Positions 34,373 through 43,568 of a stretch of 64,000 nt of DNA are shown piece by piece. Made by a program: the position numbers and the translations under genes. Under the pieces are notes generated by a model. That model did no database searches. It had not been told where the DNA came from and worked only from the letters and a program-made list of their open reading frames with translations. Numbering within the stretch: the first letter of the stretch is position 1; every line of letters begins with the position of its first letter. This DNA comes from Microbacterium album (GTDB lineage: Bacteria; Actinomycetota; Actinomycetes; Actinomycetales; Microbacteriaceae): assembly GCF_014643695.1 (NCBI RefSeq), contig NZ_BMJY01000007.1:62001-126000 (forward strand). The letters are read 5' to 3'.

Positions 34373-35724
34373 GCATCCTCCTTCAGCTCCGCGCGCAGGA
34401 TCCAGCCGCCGTCCGGCAGCGGGCCGGCCACCACGGTCCCGGCGTGCTGGGCGGCGCGCTCGCGGACACCGATGAGTCCGGTGCCGCGGGCATCGTCTCC
34501 GAGACCCGCCGTCGGCGCGGCGGCGGACGGGGCCGCGTTGCGGACCTCGACCACGACCCTGCCGTCGTCGCTCCACACTCCCACGTCCACGTGCTCCGTC
34601 GCCGGAGCGTGGCGCAGGACGTTCGTCAGTCCCTCCTGGACGATGCGGAAGACGGTCAGGTCGAGGCCGCGCCGCGACACCCGCGCGCTCTCGTCCGCCA
34701 AGGTGCCCCCGTCTGCGGGGTGGGACGACGGACTCGAGGATCGTCCGTCCAACACCAGGCGCACCGGGAGCCCCGTCTCGCGGAATCGGGCCACCAGGGC
34801 CTCGAGGTCGGCTTCGCCTCCCGGCTGCGGCGCGCGTTCGGCGTCGTGGTCGGGCGCGCGGAGCACCCCGAGAAGCCGACGCATCTCCGCGAGCGAGGCG
34901 CGTCCCGTGTCGGCGACCGCGCGCATCGCTTCGGCCGCGCGCGGCCCGCCCGTCTCCGCCTGCGCGGCGGCGCCTTCGGACAGCGTGACCATCACCGTCA
35001 GGCTGTGAGAGACGATGTCGTGCATCTCCCGCGCGATGCGGGCCCGCTCGTCCGCGACGGCGAGCCGAGCCCGCTGGTCGCGCTCCCGTGCGAGATCGTG
35101 CGCGCGGGCGATGACCGCCTGGACGTAACGTCGCCGGTTGCCGACGGAGAGGCCGATCAGCGTGGGGACGAGCAGTACGACCGCGTTCGGGAGCAGCGCC
35201 GCGGCGGGTGTCGCGGCACCGACGCCCACATCCCAGCGGATCATGTCCTCCCCCGGGGCGCTGAGGAGCGCCGCGAGCCCGGCGGCGACCACGGCGAGGC
35301 CGGCGGCCGTGCCGTACCCGATCCACGTGCGCCGGGGTGTGGAGTACACCCCGAGCGAGTAGAGGGTCACGAACAGCGCCGCGCCGCCGGCCACGCTGAG
35401 AGGCGCGGGCAGCGCTGCGATGACCGCGCACACGAGCGTGGCGGCCAGCGGGCGCCGACGGCGCACCATGAGGGCCGCGCCGCCGAGGACGAGGGCGGTG
35501 ACCGTGCCGAGCATGACCCAGACGGTCAGCTGCAGTCCGGGATCGGGCACGACCGCGCTGACCACGAGCGTCAGGAACGCCGGCAGCCCCTGGCACACGA
35601 CGACGAGCGCGATGTCGACCGCGCGCGGATGCGCGTCCAGCCAGCGGCGAAGCGCCCCGGGCGGACGCGGCAGATCCGCCTCCGCCTCCGCGAGCGCCGG
35701 CGCTGCCGGATCGCTGCTCGTCAT
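34369..35724 (-). CDS. Sensor histidine kinase (HisKA_3 type)
   Basis: A 451-residue kinase with about five N-terminal membrane helices (residues 35-195), dimerisation/phosphorylation helix with His235 (IAREMHDIVSHSL), and a HATPase domain (VFRIVQEGLTNVLRHAPA; GTGLIGVRERAAQHAG). No large extracellular sensor domain is present, so it is likely an intramembrane-sensing kinase of the kind found beside ABC exporters that respond to cell-envelope stress. It is coupled to the response regulator. Confidence 0.92.
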   Translation of the reverse strand: MTSSDPAAPALAEAEADLPRPPGALRRWLDAHPRAVDIALVVVCQGLPAFLTLVVSAVVPDPGLQLTVWVMLGTVTALVLGGAALMVRRRRPLAATLVCAVIAALPAPLSVAGGAALFVTLYSLGVYSTPRRTWIGYGTAAGLAVVAAGLAALLSAPGEDMIRWDVGVGAATPAAALLPNAVVLLVPTLIGLSVGNRRRYVQAVIARAHDLARERDQRARLAVADERARIAREMHDIVSHSLTVMVTLSEGAAAQAETGGPRAAEAMRAVADTGRASLAEMRRLLGVLRAPDHDAERAPQPGGEADLEALVARFRETGLPVRLVLDGRSSSPSSHPADGGTLADESARVSRRGLDLTVFRIVQEGLTNVLRHAPATEHVDVGVWSDDGRVVVEVRNAAPSAAAPTAGLGDDARGTGLIGVRERAAQHAGTVVAGPLPDGGWILRAELKEDA

Positions 35725-35731
35725 GGCATCG

Positions 35732-35737
35732 ACCCTA
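35732..35737 (-). promoter_or_regulatory. -10 element (TAGGGT) of the histidine kinase gene
   Basis: The hexamer ends 7 nt before the ATG on the minus strand. Confidence 0.4.
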
Positions 35738-35776
35738 CGCGCGGGATCCGCCGCTGCGGATCCCGCGCCCGGTGCC

Positions 35777-36628
35777 TCACGCGTCGCGTCGCGCCACGAC
35801 GACGAGCGCGGCGGCGAGGGCCACCGCCGGCCAGGCGAGGGTGAGGGCGATGTCGCCGAGGACCGCGGGGTCGACCGACTCGTGGGGCGTGTAGAGGGCG
35901 GCTCCCGTGTGCCCCATCAGGGTCTCGCCGATCCGGTTGGCCCAGTCGAACGGCAGGGTCAGCAGCACTCCGGGGAGCAGCAGGAGGAACAGCAGCACGA
36001 GGGTCATCCCCCACGTCTCCGAGCGCAGCAGCGCGCCCACGGCGACTCCCAGCACCGCGGAGAGCCCGACCAGCACGGCGCCGCCGGCGAGGGGGAGGAG
36101 CAGCCCCGTGAACACGTCGCCGGTGCGGGGCGGCAGGTCGAAGGCCGCATAGACCAGCGCCACTCCCGCGAGGCCGACCGCGAGCACGACGATGCTCCAC
36201 ACCAGGGAGACCGCGCCGACGACGAGCGCCTTCGCGCCGAGCAGGCCCCTTCGCCGCGGAGCCGCGGCGAGCTGGGATCGCAGCGAGCCGGTTGAGTGCT
36301 CCTTCGCGAACGCGCTCACACCCAGGAGGACGCCGACGACCTGGACGATGACGATGCCGTTCAGCGCCATCGCGACGAGCGGCGGCGCGGCCTCGGCCGG
36401 CAGGGGCGAGTCCGGTCTCGTGGAGGCGAAGCCCCACATGGCGGCGAAGCCGACGGCGGACGCGATCGTCAGGAGGGCTCCGATCGCGAGCGCGACGGAG
36501 GTTCCGCGCAGGCTCCACAGTCCGATCCACTCCGCCCGGGCGAGCCGGGCGAAGGTGACGGCGGGGGCGGCCTCGCTGAACGTGGCGCGGCGCGGGGTGG
36601 CGGTGCGGGTCATGGTGGTGGCGTTCAT
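35777..36628 (-). CDS. ABC transporter permease (ABC-2 type)
   Basis: A 283-residue protein with six predicted membrane helices and the ABC-2 arrangement seen in BcrB/NatB-like permeases (FARLARAEWIGLWSLRGT, FAKEHSTGSLRSQLAAAPRR as the coupling loop). It lies 15 nt after the ATPase gene and next to the two-component system. Likely exports a hydrophobic compound or antibiotic. Confidence 0.88.
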   Translation of the reverse strand: MNATTMTRTATPRRATFSEAAPAVTFARLARAEWIGLWSLRGTSVALAIGALLTIASAVGFAAMWGFASTRPDSPLPAEAAPPLVAMALNGIVIVQVVGVLLGVSAFAKEHSTGSLRSQLAAAPRRRGLLGAKALVVGAVSLVWSIVVLAVGLAGVALVYAAFDLPPRTGDVFTGLLLPLAGGAVLVGLSAVLGVAVGALLRSETWGMTLVLLFLLLLPGVLLTLPFDWANRIGETLMGHTGAALYTPHESVDPAVLGDIALTLAWPAVALAAALVVVARRDA

Positions 36629-36643
36629 GGGGTCCTTCGTTGC

Positions 36644-37564
36644 TCAGGCCGCGCTGACGGCAGGGGCGCTGCGGTATTCGACGGCGTCGCCCGTGAGAGC
36701 GAGGTACGCGTCCTCGAGCGAGCCGCGCAGGGGGACGAGCTCGTTCACGTCGATGCCCGCGCCCACCGCCCGGCGCGTGATCTCGGCGGCGGGCAGTCCC
36801 TCGACCTCGAGGGTGTCGGCGGCCGTCCGCGTCGCGGCGACGTCCGTGGCCGCGAGCAGCCCGGTGAGCCGCTCGGCGTCCGACACCCGTACCCGCACGC
36901 GCTCCCGTTCCGAGGTCTGCAGGAGGTCGGTCACGGGTGCGTCGGCGAGGATCCGGCCCTGTCCGAGCACGATGATGTGGTCGGCGGTCTGGGCCATCTC
37001 GCTCATGAGGTGCGAGGACAGGAACACGGTCCGCCCCTCGGCGGCGAGCGAGCGCACGAACCCGCGCACCCAGTGCACGCCCTCGGGATCGAGACCGTTC
37101 ACGGGCTCGTCGAGGATGAGGGTGTGCGGGTCGCCGAGCATGGTGGCCGCGATCCCGAGGCGCTGGTGCATGCCGAGGGAGAACCCGCCGACCCTCCGGC
37201 GTGCCACGGAGGCGATCCCCGTCAGCTCCATGACCTCGTCGACGCGGCGGTCGCCCAGGCCGTGGGTGGCGGCGAGCATCCTCAGGTGGGACCGCGCGGT
37301 GCGTCCCGGGTGCACGGCCTTGGCGTCGAGCAGCGCGCCGACCTCCGTCATGGGCGCGCGGTGCTGTGCGAACGGGCTGCCGTTCACCGTGACGCTGCCG
37401 GCATCCGGTCGGTCGAGCCCGACGATCATCCGCATGGTCGTCGACTTGCCGGCGCCGTTGGGGCCGAGGAAGCCGGTCACCCTGCCGGGACGCACCTCGA
37501 AGGAGATGCCGTCCACGGCGGTCTTGGCGCCGAAGCGTTTCGTCAGGTTCTCTGCCGCGATCAT
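36644..37564 (-). CDS. ABC transporter ATP-binding protein
   Basis: A 306-residue ATPase of the drug-export (DrrA/BcrA/CcmA) group. Walker A GPNGAGKST at 34-42, Q-loop region near GALLDAKAVHPG, signature written FSLGMHQRL instead of the canonical LSGGQ, Walker B LILDEPVNGLDPEG, H-loop FLSSHLMSEM. The C-terminal extension (about 215-306) is typical of this group. TAGCCT lies 7 nt before the ATG. It forms an exporter with the following permease. Confidence 0.92.
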   Translation of the reverse strand: MIAAENLTKRFGAKTAVDGISFEVRPGRVTGFLGPNGAGKSTTMRMIVGLDRPDAGSVTVNGSPFAQHRAPMTEVGALLDAKAVHPGRTARSHLRMLAATHGLGDRRVDEVMELTGIASVARRRVGGFSLGMHQRLGIAATMLGDPHTLILDEPVNGLDPEGVHWVRGFVRSLAAEGRTVFLSSHLMSEMAQTADHIIVLGQGRILADAPVTDLLQTSERERVRVRVSDAERLTGLLAATDVAATRTAADTLEVEGLPAAEITRRAVGAGIDVNELVPLRGSLEDAYLALTGDAVEYRSAPAVSAA

Positions 37565-37571
37565 GCTGTCG

Positions 37572-37577
37572 AGGCTA
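37572..37577 (-). promoter_or_regulatory. -10 element (TAGCCT) of the ABC exporter operon
   Basis: The hexamer ends 7 nt before the ATPase ATG on the minus strand. Confidence 0.45.
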
Positions 37578-37696
37578 GGCAGCCGGCCGCCGGCGGCGCG
37601 TCGGAGCGGGGGCGGATCTTCGACCCGCGGGTCATACTCCGGTACTACGCCCCGATGGGTCGGGCGACGACGTCCCGCCGGGTCCGGCGCGCGCGA

Positions 37697-38329
37697 TCAG
37701 GCGGTGATCCAGATGATGTCGCCCGCGCCCTCGGGCAGCGCCGTGGGGACGCCGTCGAGCTCGACGACGCCGGGCGCGACCCGCAGCGTATGGCCGACGG
37801 CGATGCCGGCGTTCTCGATCCGCCGCAGCAGCGCGGGATCGCGGTCGCTCACGCGCAGCACGCGTCCCGTGTGACCCGGCGGGGCGTCCGCGAGCCGCAC
37901 GAACCCCTCACGCTGCACCTGGCCGTCGGTGTCGGGGATCGGGTCCCCGTGCGGATCGAAGCGGGGCCGCCCCAGGCGCACGTCGATCTTCTCGAGCAGC
38001 CGATCGCTGACGGTGTGCTCGAGCACCTCCGCCTCCTCGTGCACCTCGTCCCACGAGTACCCGAACTCCTCGACGAGCCATGTCTCGATCAGGCGGTGGC
38101 GGCGCACCATCGCCAGTGCCCGCCGCTCGCCTTCCGGCGTCAGCCGCACGGCGCGATAGGGCTCGTGCGCCACGAGGCCCTGGGCGCTCAGCTTCTTGAC
38201 CATCTCGGTGACGCTCGACGGCGCGATCCCGAGCCGAGCCGCGAGCACGGACGGCGTGATCGGGGCGTCCTGCCACTCCGTGTGGGTGTAGACGGCCTTG
38301 AGGTAGTCGTCGATCGCGGGCGAGCTCAC
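37697..38329 (-). CDS. DtxR/MntR-family metal-dependent regulator
   Basis: A 210-residue regulator: N-terminal winged helix (SSPAIDDYLKAVYTHTEWQ, LAARLGIAPSSVTEMVKKLS), metal-binding/dimerisation domain (RRHRLIETWLVEEFGYSWDEVHEEAEVLEHTVS) and a C-terminal FeoA/SH3-like domain (about 135-210). Controls manganese or iron homeostasis. The GTG start matches the family N-terminus and lies 7 nt after TAGCAT; an upstream ATG would add 13 residues with no supporting signal. Confidence 0.9.
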   Translation of the reverse strand: MSSPAIDDYLKAVYTHTEWQDAPITPSVLAARLGIAPSSVTEMVKKLSAQGLVAHEPYRAVRLTPEGERRALAMVRRHRLIETWLVEEFGYSWDEVHEEAEVLEHTVSDRLLEKIDVRLGRPRFDPHGDPIPDTDGQVQREGFVRLADAPPGHTGRVLRVSDRDPALLRRIENAGIAVGHTLRVAPGVVELDGVPTALPEGAGDIIWITA

Positions 38330-38336
38330 GTCACCG

Positions 38337-38342
38337 ATGCTA
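38337..38342 (-). promoter_or_regulatory. -10 element (TAGCAT) of the DtxR-type gene
   Basis: The hexamer ends 7 nt before the chosen GTG and supports that start over the upstream ATG. Confidence 0.4.
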
Positions 38343-38374
38343 GGCGGCGCCTGCGTCTCACGGCACATGCTCGG

Positions 38375-38380
38375 TAGCCT
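38375..38380 (+). promoter_or_regulatory. -10 element (TAGCCT) of the RNA methyltransferase gene
   Basis: The hexamer ends 6 nt before the GTG start. Confidence 0.5.
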
Positions 38381-38386
38381 TTCCGG

Positions 38387-39025
38387 GTGACGGACCCCCT
38401 ATCGGGCGCAGAGCCCACCCCCGAGCGATCCACGCATGGCGTGGGTCCGTGGCCGGGACCCTGGCCCGAGGATGAGCGCTACGACCCGGAGCTGCTGGAG
38501 CACGGCGACAGCCGCAACGTCGTCGACCGCTACCGCTACTGGAGGATGGAGGCGATCGTCGCCGACCTGGACGGCCGGCGCCATCCCTTCCACGTCGCGA
38601 TCGAGAACTGGCAGCACGACATGAACATCGGCTCGATCGTGCGCAGCGCGAACGCCTTCCTCGCGGAGACCGTGCACATCATCGGCCGCCGCCGCTGGAA
38701 CCGCCGCGGCGCGATGGTCACCGATCGCTACCAGCACGTCGTGCATCACGAGGACGTCGCAGGCTTCCGTGCGTGGGCCGCGGGGGAGGGGATCCCGATC
38801 ATCGCGGTCGACAACGTGGGTGCGGCCGTCCCCGTGGACCGGGCGGAGCTGCCGCGGCGGTGCGTGCTGCTGTTCGGCCAGGAGGGGCCGGGGCTCACGG
38901 ACGAGGCGCTCGCCGCGGCGAGCGGACACATCGAGATCACGCAGTACGGCTCGACCCGCTCCATCAACGCCTCGGCCGCGGCCGCGATCGTCATGTACGA
39001 GTGGTGCCGCCGGCACGCGGGCTGA
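38387..39025 (+). CDS. TrmH/SpoU-type RNA 2'-O-methyltransferase
   Basis: A 212-residue SPOUT methyltransferase: motif 1 ENWQHDMNIGSIVRSANAF (Asn and Arg of the active site), motif 2 CVLLFGQEGPGLTDEAL and motif 3 ITQYGSTRSINASAAAAIVMYEW forming the SAM-binding knot. It probably methylates tRNA or rRNA ribose. It has a 55-residue N-terminal extension relative to minimal TrmL-type enzymes. Confidence 0.92.
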   Translation: MTDPLSGAEPTPERSTHGVGPWPGPWPEDERYDPELLEHGDSRNVVDRYRYWRMEAIVADLDGRRHPFHVAIENWQHDMNIGSIVRSANAFLAETVHIIGRRRWNRRGAMVTDRYQHVVHHEDVAGFRAWAAGEGIPIIAVDNVGAAVPVDRAELPRRCVLLFGQEGPGLTDEALAAASGHIEITQYGSTRSINASAAAAIVMYEWCRRHAG

Positions 39026-39052
39026 GCGTGCGAGCGGTGGCGAGCGCGGGGC

Positions 39053-40087
39053 CTACTCGCGCCCGGCGGACACCCAGGTGGGGTTGAACGATCGGTGGCC
39101 GACGACGCGGGCGGCGAGCGCGTCGAGGCGCGCGACGTGGGCCGGGTCGAGCCGGATCCCCGCGGCCGCGACGTTCTCGTCGACCCGCTCCGGAGAGCGC
39201 GTGCCGGGGATCGGCACGACGGGAAGGCCGAGCGTGCGCCCCTTGTCGTACAGCCAGGCGAGGGCGAGCTGGGCCGGGGCGATCTCGGCCTCCGCGGCGA
39301 CGGCCAGGACCTCGTCGAGGACGGGCCGGTTGGCCTCGAGCGCGTCGGGCGCGAAGCGGGGGAACTTGGGCCGGCCGTCGCCCTCGCGCATCGCGGCGGG
39401 GTCGAAGGCCCCCGTGAGCCACTGACGCCCGAGCGGCGAATACGGCACGAAGCCGATGCCGAGCTCGCGTGCCGCGGGGACGACGTGGGTCTCGACGTCG
39501 CGGCTGACGATGCTCCATTCGCTCTGGACCGCGGCGATGGGATGGACGGCAGATGCGCGGCGCAGCTCGTCCGCCGTCGCCTCCGAGATCCCGATGTGGC
39601 GGATCTTGCCCTCCGTGACCAGCTCGGACAGCGCGCCCACGGTCTCCTCGATCGGGACGTCCGGATCGACGCGGTGCTGGTAGTAGAGATCGAGGTGGTC
39701 CGTGCCCAGGCGCGCCAGGCTCAACTCCAGCTGCTCCCGTACATAGGCGCGGTCGCCTCGGATCCCCCGCTTGCCGACCGAGCCGCCCATGATGATGCCG
39801 AACTTCGACGCGAGCTGGACCTCGTCCCGGCGGGTCCGCAGCAGCCGCGAGATGATGCGCTCGCTGCGCCCCTCGCCGTAGATGTTGGCCGTGTCGATGA
39901 ACGTCACGCCGGAGTCGACGGCGTGCGTCAGCGTGCGCAGCGCGTCCTCGTCCGACACGGGGCCGTAGATGTCGCTCAGCGACATCCCGCCGTACCCCTG
40001 ACGCGTCACGCGCAGTCCGTCGCCCAGTTCCACGGTGTCGAGCGCGGGGTCGGAAGCGGTCGTCGAGGCTGCGTCTGCGGAGGTCAC
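39053..40087 (-). CDS. Aldo/keto reductase
   Basis: A 344-residue NADPH-dependent (beta/alpha)8-barrel enzyme. The catalytic tetrad is visible: Asp and Tyr in FIDTANIYGEGRSE, Lys in LASKFGI, His in YYQHRVD. The FVPYSPLGRQWLTG and IPGTRSPERVDEN segments are typical of the AKR13/potassium-channel-beta-like group. Substrate unknown. TAGGCT lies 6 nt before the GTG. Confidence 0.92.
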   Translation of the reverse strand: MTSADAASTTASDPALDTVELGDGLRVTRQGYGGMSLSDIYGPVSDEDALRTLTHAVDSGVTFIDTANIYGEGRSERIISRLLRTRRDEVQLASKFGIIMGGSVGKRGIRGDRAYVREQLELSLARLGTDHLDLYYQHRVDPDVPIEETVGALSELVTEGKIRHIGISEATADELRRASAVHPIAAVQSEWSIVSRDVETHVVPAARELGIGFVPYSPLGRQWLTGAFDPAAMREGDGRPKFPRFAPDALEANRPVLDEVLAVAAEAEIAPAQLALAWLYDKGRTLGLPVVPIPGTRSPERVDENVAAAGIRLDPAHVARLDALAARVVGHRSFNPTWVSAGRE

Positions 40088-40093
40088 ACCGCG

Positions 40094-40099
40094 AGCCTA
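40094..40099 (-). promoter_or_regulatory. -10 element (TAGGCT) of the aldo/keto reductase gene
   Basis: The hexamer ends 6 nt before the GTG. It overlaps the last codons of the upstream MATE gene. Confidence 0.45.
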
Positions 40100-41473
40100 A
40101 CGGGCCGAGGATGCCGGTGAGGAGCGGTCTGCGTCGCCCGCGGACATCCAGGCGCGCCCGCGCACGCGCACGCCCAGCGTGACCGCGCGCGCCGACAGAT
40201 AGACGCCGAAGAACGCGGCGGTGAGCCACGCGAGACCGCCCGCGCCCACCGGCGACAGCCACGCGAGCAGCCCCAGAGCGGGGAGGAAGGGCACGAGGTT
40301 GAGCCCGCCCGCGATCGCGAGGTAGCGCGCGTCCCCGGCCCCCATCAGCACGCCGTCGAGCACGTAGACGGCCCCGGCGAGGGGCTGGGCGACCGCCATC
40401 AGCAGCAGGGCGGGCTGGATGAGCGCGGCCAGGTCGGGGTCTCCCGTGAAGGCCAGGCCCAGCACCCCCGACAGGGCGGCGATCACCGCCCCGAGCGCGA
40501 GCCCGAACCATGCGCCCCACGCGAGCGTGCGTCGCAGCACGAACCGGACGGCCGGCACGTCGCCCGCGCCGAGGTGCCGGCCGATGAGCGCCTGTGCCGC
40601 GATCGCGAGCGCGTCCAGAGCGAAGGCAGCGGTCGTCGCGATCGTGAAGACGACCTGCCAGCCCGCGAGCTCGGGGGTGCCGAGCGACGTCGCGGCCGCG
40701 ACCGTCAGCAGCAGCGCGATGCGCAGGCTCACCGTGCGCAGGAACATCCAGCCGCCCGTGAGCGCCGAGCCGCGGATTCCCGCGCGCCGGGGCCGCACTC
40801 GCGCGCCGTGTCGGCGCGCGAGCCGCGCCACGACGACGACGTATGCGGCGACCATGCCCCACTGCGCGATGACGGTCCCCGCGGCCGAACCGGCGATGCC
40901 CCAGCCCGCCCCGTAGATGAGCAGGGCGTTGAGCCCCGCGTTGGCCGTGAAACCGGCCCCGGCGATCCACATCGGCACGACCGTGTCCTGCATGCCGCGC
41001 AGCAGGCCGGTCGCGGCGAAGACCAGGAGCATCGCCGGCAGGCCCCACATGGAGATCCCCAGGTAGGTCACGCCCTGCGCGGCGACGTCCGGCGATGCGC
41101 CGAACGCGGCGATGAGCGCGGGGGAGGCGGCATAGCCGACGATCGCGAGGACCGCCCCGATGCCGAGCGCGAGCCACAGCCCGTCGATCCCGACCGACAC
41201 GGCCTGCCGCAGATCCCCCGCACCGAACTGCCGCGCGACGGCGGGCGTGGTCGAGTAGGCCAGGAAGATCATGAGGCCGACGACGGTCTGCAGCACAGCG
41301 GACGCGATGCCCAGCCCCGCCAGCGGCGCGACGCCGAGATGGCCCACCATGGCAGCGTCGACCAGCAGGAACAGCGGCTCGACGATGAGCGCGCCCAGCG
41401 CGGGCAGCGCCAGCCGCAGGATCTCTCGGCCGGGCGCCGCGTCCCCGACGCGGGGCGCTCTCGTGCTGCTCAC
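40097..41473 (-). CDS. MATE family efflux transporter
   Basis: A 458-residue protein with twelve membrane helices in two pseudo-repeats (LRLALPALGALIVEPLFLLVDAAMVGHLG and ALDALAIAAQALIGRHLGAGD). It belongs to the DinF-like branch and exports drugs by H+ or Na+ antiport. The GTG start is supported by a TACCCT hexamer 6 nt upstream; an earlier in-frame ATG would add a 29-residue polar leader. Confidence 0.9.
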   Translation of the reverse strand: MSSTRAPRVGDAAPGREILRLALPALGALIVEPLFLLVDAAMVGHLGVAPLAGLGIASAVLQTVVGLMIFLAYSTTPAVARQFGAGDLRQAVSVGIDGLWLALGIGAVLAIVGYAASPALIAAFGASPDVAAQGVTYLGISMWGLPAMLLVFAATGLLRGMQDTVVPMWIAGAGFTANAGLNALLIYGAGWGIAGSAAGTVIAQWGMVAAYVVVVARLARRHGARVRPRRAGIRGSALTGGWMFLRTVSLRIALLLTVAAATSLGTPELAGWQVVFTIATTAAFALDALAIAAQALIGRHLGAGDVPAVRFVLRRTLAWGAWFGLALGAVIAALSGVLGLAFTGDPDLAALIQPALLLMAVAQPLAGAVYVLDGVLMGAGDARYLAIAGGLNLVPFLPALGLLAWLSPVGAGGLAWLTAAFFGVYLSARAVTLGVRVRGRAWMSAGDADRSSPASSAR

Positions 41474-41479
41474 CCCTTC

Positions 41480-41485
41480 AGGGTA
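41480..41485 (-). promoter_or_regulatory. -10 element (TACCCT) of the MATE gene
   Basis: The hexamer ends 6 nt before the GTG on the minus strand. Confidence 0.4.
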
Positions 41486-41546
41486 GGCACGGCCCCGGAC
41501 GCCGGTCTCCGCGCGGGGGACCGGGTCGAGGGGGATGCCGCGGCCG

Positions 41547-41552
41547 TAGAGT
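41547..41552 (+). promoter_or_regulatory. -10 element (TAGAGT) of pepO
   Basis: The hexamer ends 6 nt before the ATG. Confidence 0.45.
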
Positions 41553-41558
41553 GGCAGC

Positions 41559-43526
41559 ATGACGGACGCCCCTCTCCGATCCGGGATCGCCCTCGATGAG
41601 CTGAGCCCCGAGATCCGCCCCCAGGACGACCTCTACCGCCACGTGAACGGCGCGTGGATCGACCGCACCGAGATCCCCGGCGACAAGGCCAGATGGGGAT
41701 CGTTCCACCTGCTCGCGGAGCAGGCCGAGAAGGACGTGCGCGACATCGTCCTCGAGTCGCAGGCGGCGCAGCCGGGCACGGACGCGCGCAAGGTCGGCGA
41801 CATCTACGCGAGCTTCATGGACACCGAGCGCATCGACGAGCTCGGCGCGGCACCGCTCGAGGATCACCTGGCCCAGGCCGACGCCGTCACGGACATCCCC
41901 TCCTTCCTGCGCACGGTGGGAGCCCTCGACCGGGAGGGCGTCGCGAACGTCATCGGGGTGTTCGTCGAGCCGGATCCGGGCGACCCGACGCGCTACGTGC
42001 CGTTCCTCGTGCAGGGGGCGATCTCGCTGCCGGACGAGAGCTACTACCGCCTCGACGGGTTCGCCCGCACGCGCAGCGTCTTCCGCACGCACGTGGAGCG
42101 GATGCTGGAGCTCGCGGGCATCGGCGACGCCTCCGGCCAGGCCGACCGGATCATCGCGCTCGAGACCGAGATCGCCGGTCACCACTGGGACAACGTGCGC
42201 AGCCGCGACGCGGTCGCCACGTACAACCTCAAGCCGTGGTCGGAGATCGAGCGGCTCCTCGGCCGCGACCTCACGCCGTGGCTCGAGGGCGTCGCGCCCG
42301 GCAACGCCGCCGCGTTCACGGAGGCGGTCGCGTATCAGCCGTCCTTCCTGGAGGGGCTCGGCACGCTCCTGACCGACGAGCGGATCGAGGACTGGAAGGC
42401 CTGGCTGCGCTTCAAAATCGTGCGCGCCGCGGCGCCGTATCTGCCGGATCCCTTCGTGGCGGAGAACTTCGCGTTCAACGGCACGGAGCTCACGGGCGTC
42501 CCCGAGATCCGCGAGCGGTGGAAGCGCGGCGTCGCGCTCGCCGAAGGGGCCCTGGGCGAGGCCGTCGGCAGGGTGTACGTCGAGCGGCACTTCCCGCCGG
42601 CCGCCAAGGCCGCCATGGACGAGCTCGTGGCCAACCTGATCGAGGCGTATCGCCAGAGCATCTCCACGCTCGAGTGGATGGGGCCCGACACGCGGGAGCG
42701 CGCGCTGCGCAAGCTCGACGCGTTCACGCCGAAGATCGGCTACCCGGCGAGGTGGCGCGACTACGGCGGTCTCGAGATCGACGCCGCCGATCTGCTCGGC
42801 AACGTGCGGCGCGCGAGCGCGCACGAGCACGACCGTCAGATCGGCAAGGTCGGTCGGCCCATCGACCGCGACGAGTGGTTCATGACGCCGCAGACGGTCA
42901 ACGCGTACTACAACCCGCTCATGAACGAGATCGTGTTCCCCGCGGCGATCCTGCAGTACCCGTTCTTCGATCCGGAGCGGGATGCCGCGGCCAACTACGG
43001 CGGCATCGGCGCCGTGATCGGACACGAGATCGGACACGGGTTCGACGACCAGGGCAGCCGCTACGACGGCGACGGGCGCCTGCACGACTGGTGGACCGAG
43101 GCGGACCGCGCCGCGTTCGAGCAGCGCACGAAGGCGCTCATCACCCAGTACGACGCCCTGACGCCGCGCGGCCTCGACGAGGAGCACAGGGTCAACGGCT
43201 CGCTGACCGTCGGTGAGAACATCGGCGATCTGGGCGGGCTCGGCATCGCGCTCAAGGCGTACGAGCTGTCGCTGGGCGGCGAAGAGGCGCCCGTGATCGA
43301 CGGGTACACGGGCGTGCAGCGCCTGTTCCTGTCGTGGGCCCAGGTGTGGCAGCAGAAGGGGCGCGAGGCCGAGACCATCCGGCTTCTCACGGTCGACCCG
43401 CATTCGCCGAACGAGTTCCGCTGCAACCAGATCGTGCGCAACATCGATGCGTTCTACGATGCGTTCGGCGTCACCGAGGCGGATGCGCTGTGGCTGCCCC
43501 CTGAGGAGCGCGTGAGCATCTGGTAG
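41559..43526 (+). CDS. pepO: M13 family zinc metallopeptidase (neprilysin-like, PepO)
   Basis: A 655-residue peptidase. The C-terminal catalytic domain has GHEIGHGFDDQGSRYDGDG with zinc ligands in HEIGH near residue 488, ENIGDLGG supplying the third ligand near residue 553, and NAYYNPLMNEIVFPAAILQ for substrate binding. The N-terminal part is the M13 alpha-helical domain (IRPQDDLYRHVNGAWID). No signal peptide is present, so it degrades small peptides in the cytoplasm. Confidence 0.95.
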   Translation: MTDAPLRSGIALDELSPEIRPQDDLYRHVNGAWIDRTEIPGDKARWGSFHLLAEQAEKDVRDIVLESQAAQPGTDARKVGDIYASFMDTERIDELGAAPLEDHLAQADAVTDIPSFLRTVGALDREGVANVIGVFVEPDPGDPTRYVPFLVQGAISLPDESYYRLDGFARTRSVFRTHVERMLELAGIGDASGQADRIIALETEIAGHHWDNVRSRDAVATYNLKPWSEIERLLGRDLTPWLEGVAPGNAAAFTEAVAYQPSFLEGLGTLLTDERIEDWKAWLRFKIVRAAAPYLPDPFVAENFAFNGTELTGVPEIRERWKRGVALAEGALGEAVGRVYVERHFPPAAKAAMDELVANLIEAYRQSISTLEWMGPDTRERALRKLDAFTPKIGYPARWRDYGGLEIDAADLLGNVRRASAHEHDRQIGKVGRPIDRDEWFMTPQTVNAYYNPLMNEIVFPAAILQYPFFDPERDAAANYGGIGAVIGHEIGHGFDDQGSRYDGDGRLHDWWTEADRAAFEQRTKALITQYDALTPRGLDEEHRVNGSLTVGENIGDLGGLGIALKAYELSLGGEEAPVIDGYTGVQRLFLSWAQVWQQKGREAETIRLLTVDPHSPNEFRCNQIVRNIDAFYDAFGVTEADALWLPPEERVSIW

Positions 43527-43554
43527 CGAGCGTCTGCGGGGGATAGGCCAGGCG

Positions 43555-43560
43555 TATCAT
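43555..43560 (+). promoter_or_regulatory. Possible -10 (TATCAT) and operator of the island padR
   Basis: TATCAT ends 8 nt before the ATG. The sequence from here into the start codon (TATCATCTCGACATATG) resembles an imperfect copy of the island palindromes, so the regulator may bind across its own promoter and start. Confidence 0.35.
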
Positions 43561-43568
43561 CTCGACAT

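Noticed and set aside
41478..43403. 641-codon open frame antisense to pepO
   Set aside because: It mirrors the M13 peptidase gene in a GC-rich genome, has an Arg/Asp/Leu-skewed composition and no domain features; the sense strand has full catalytic motifs.
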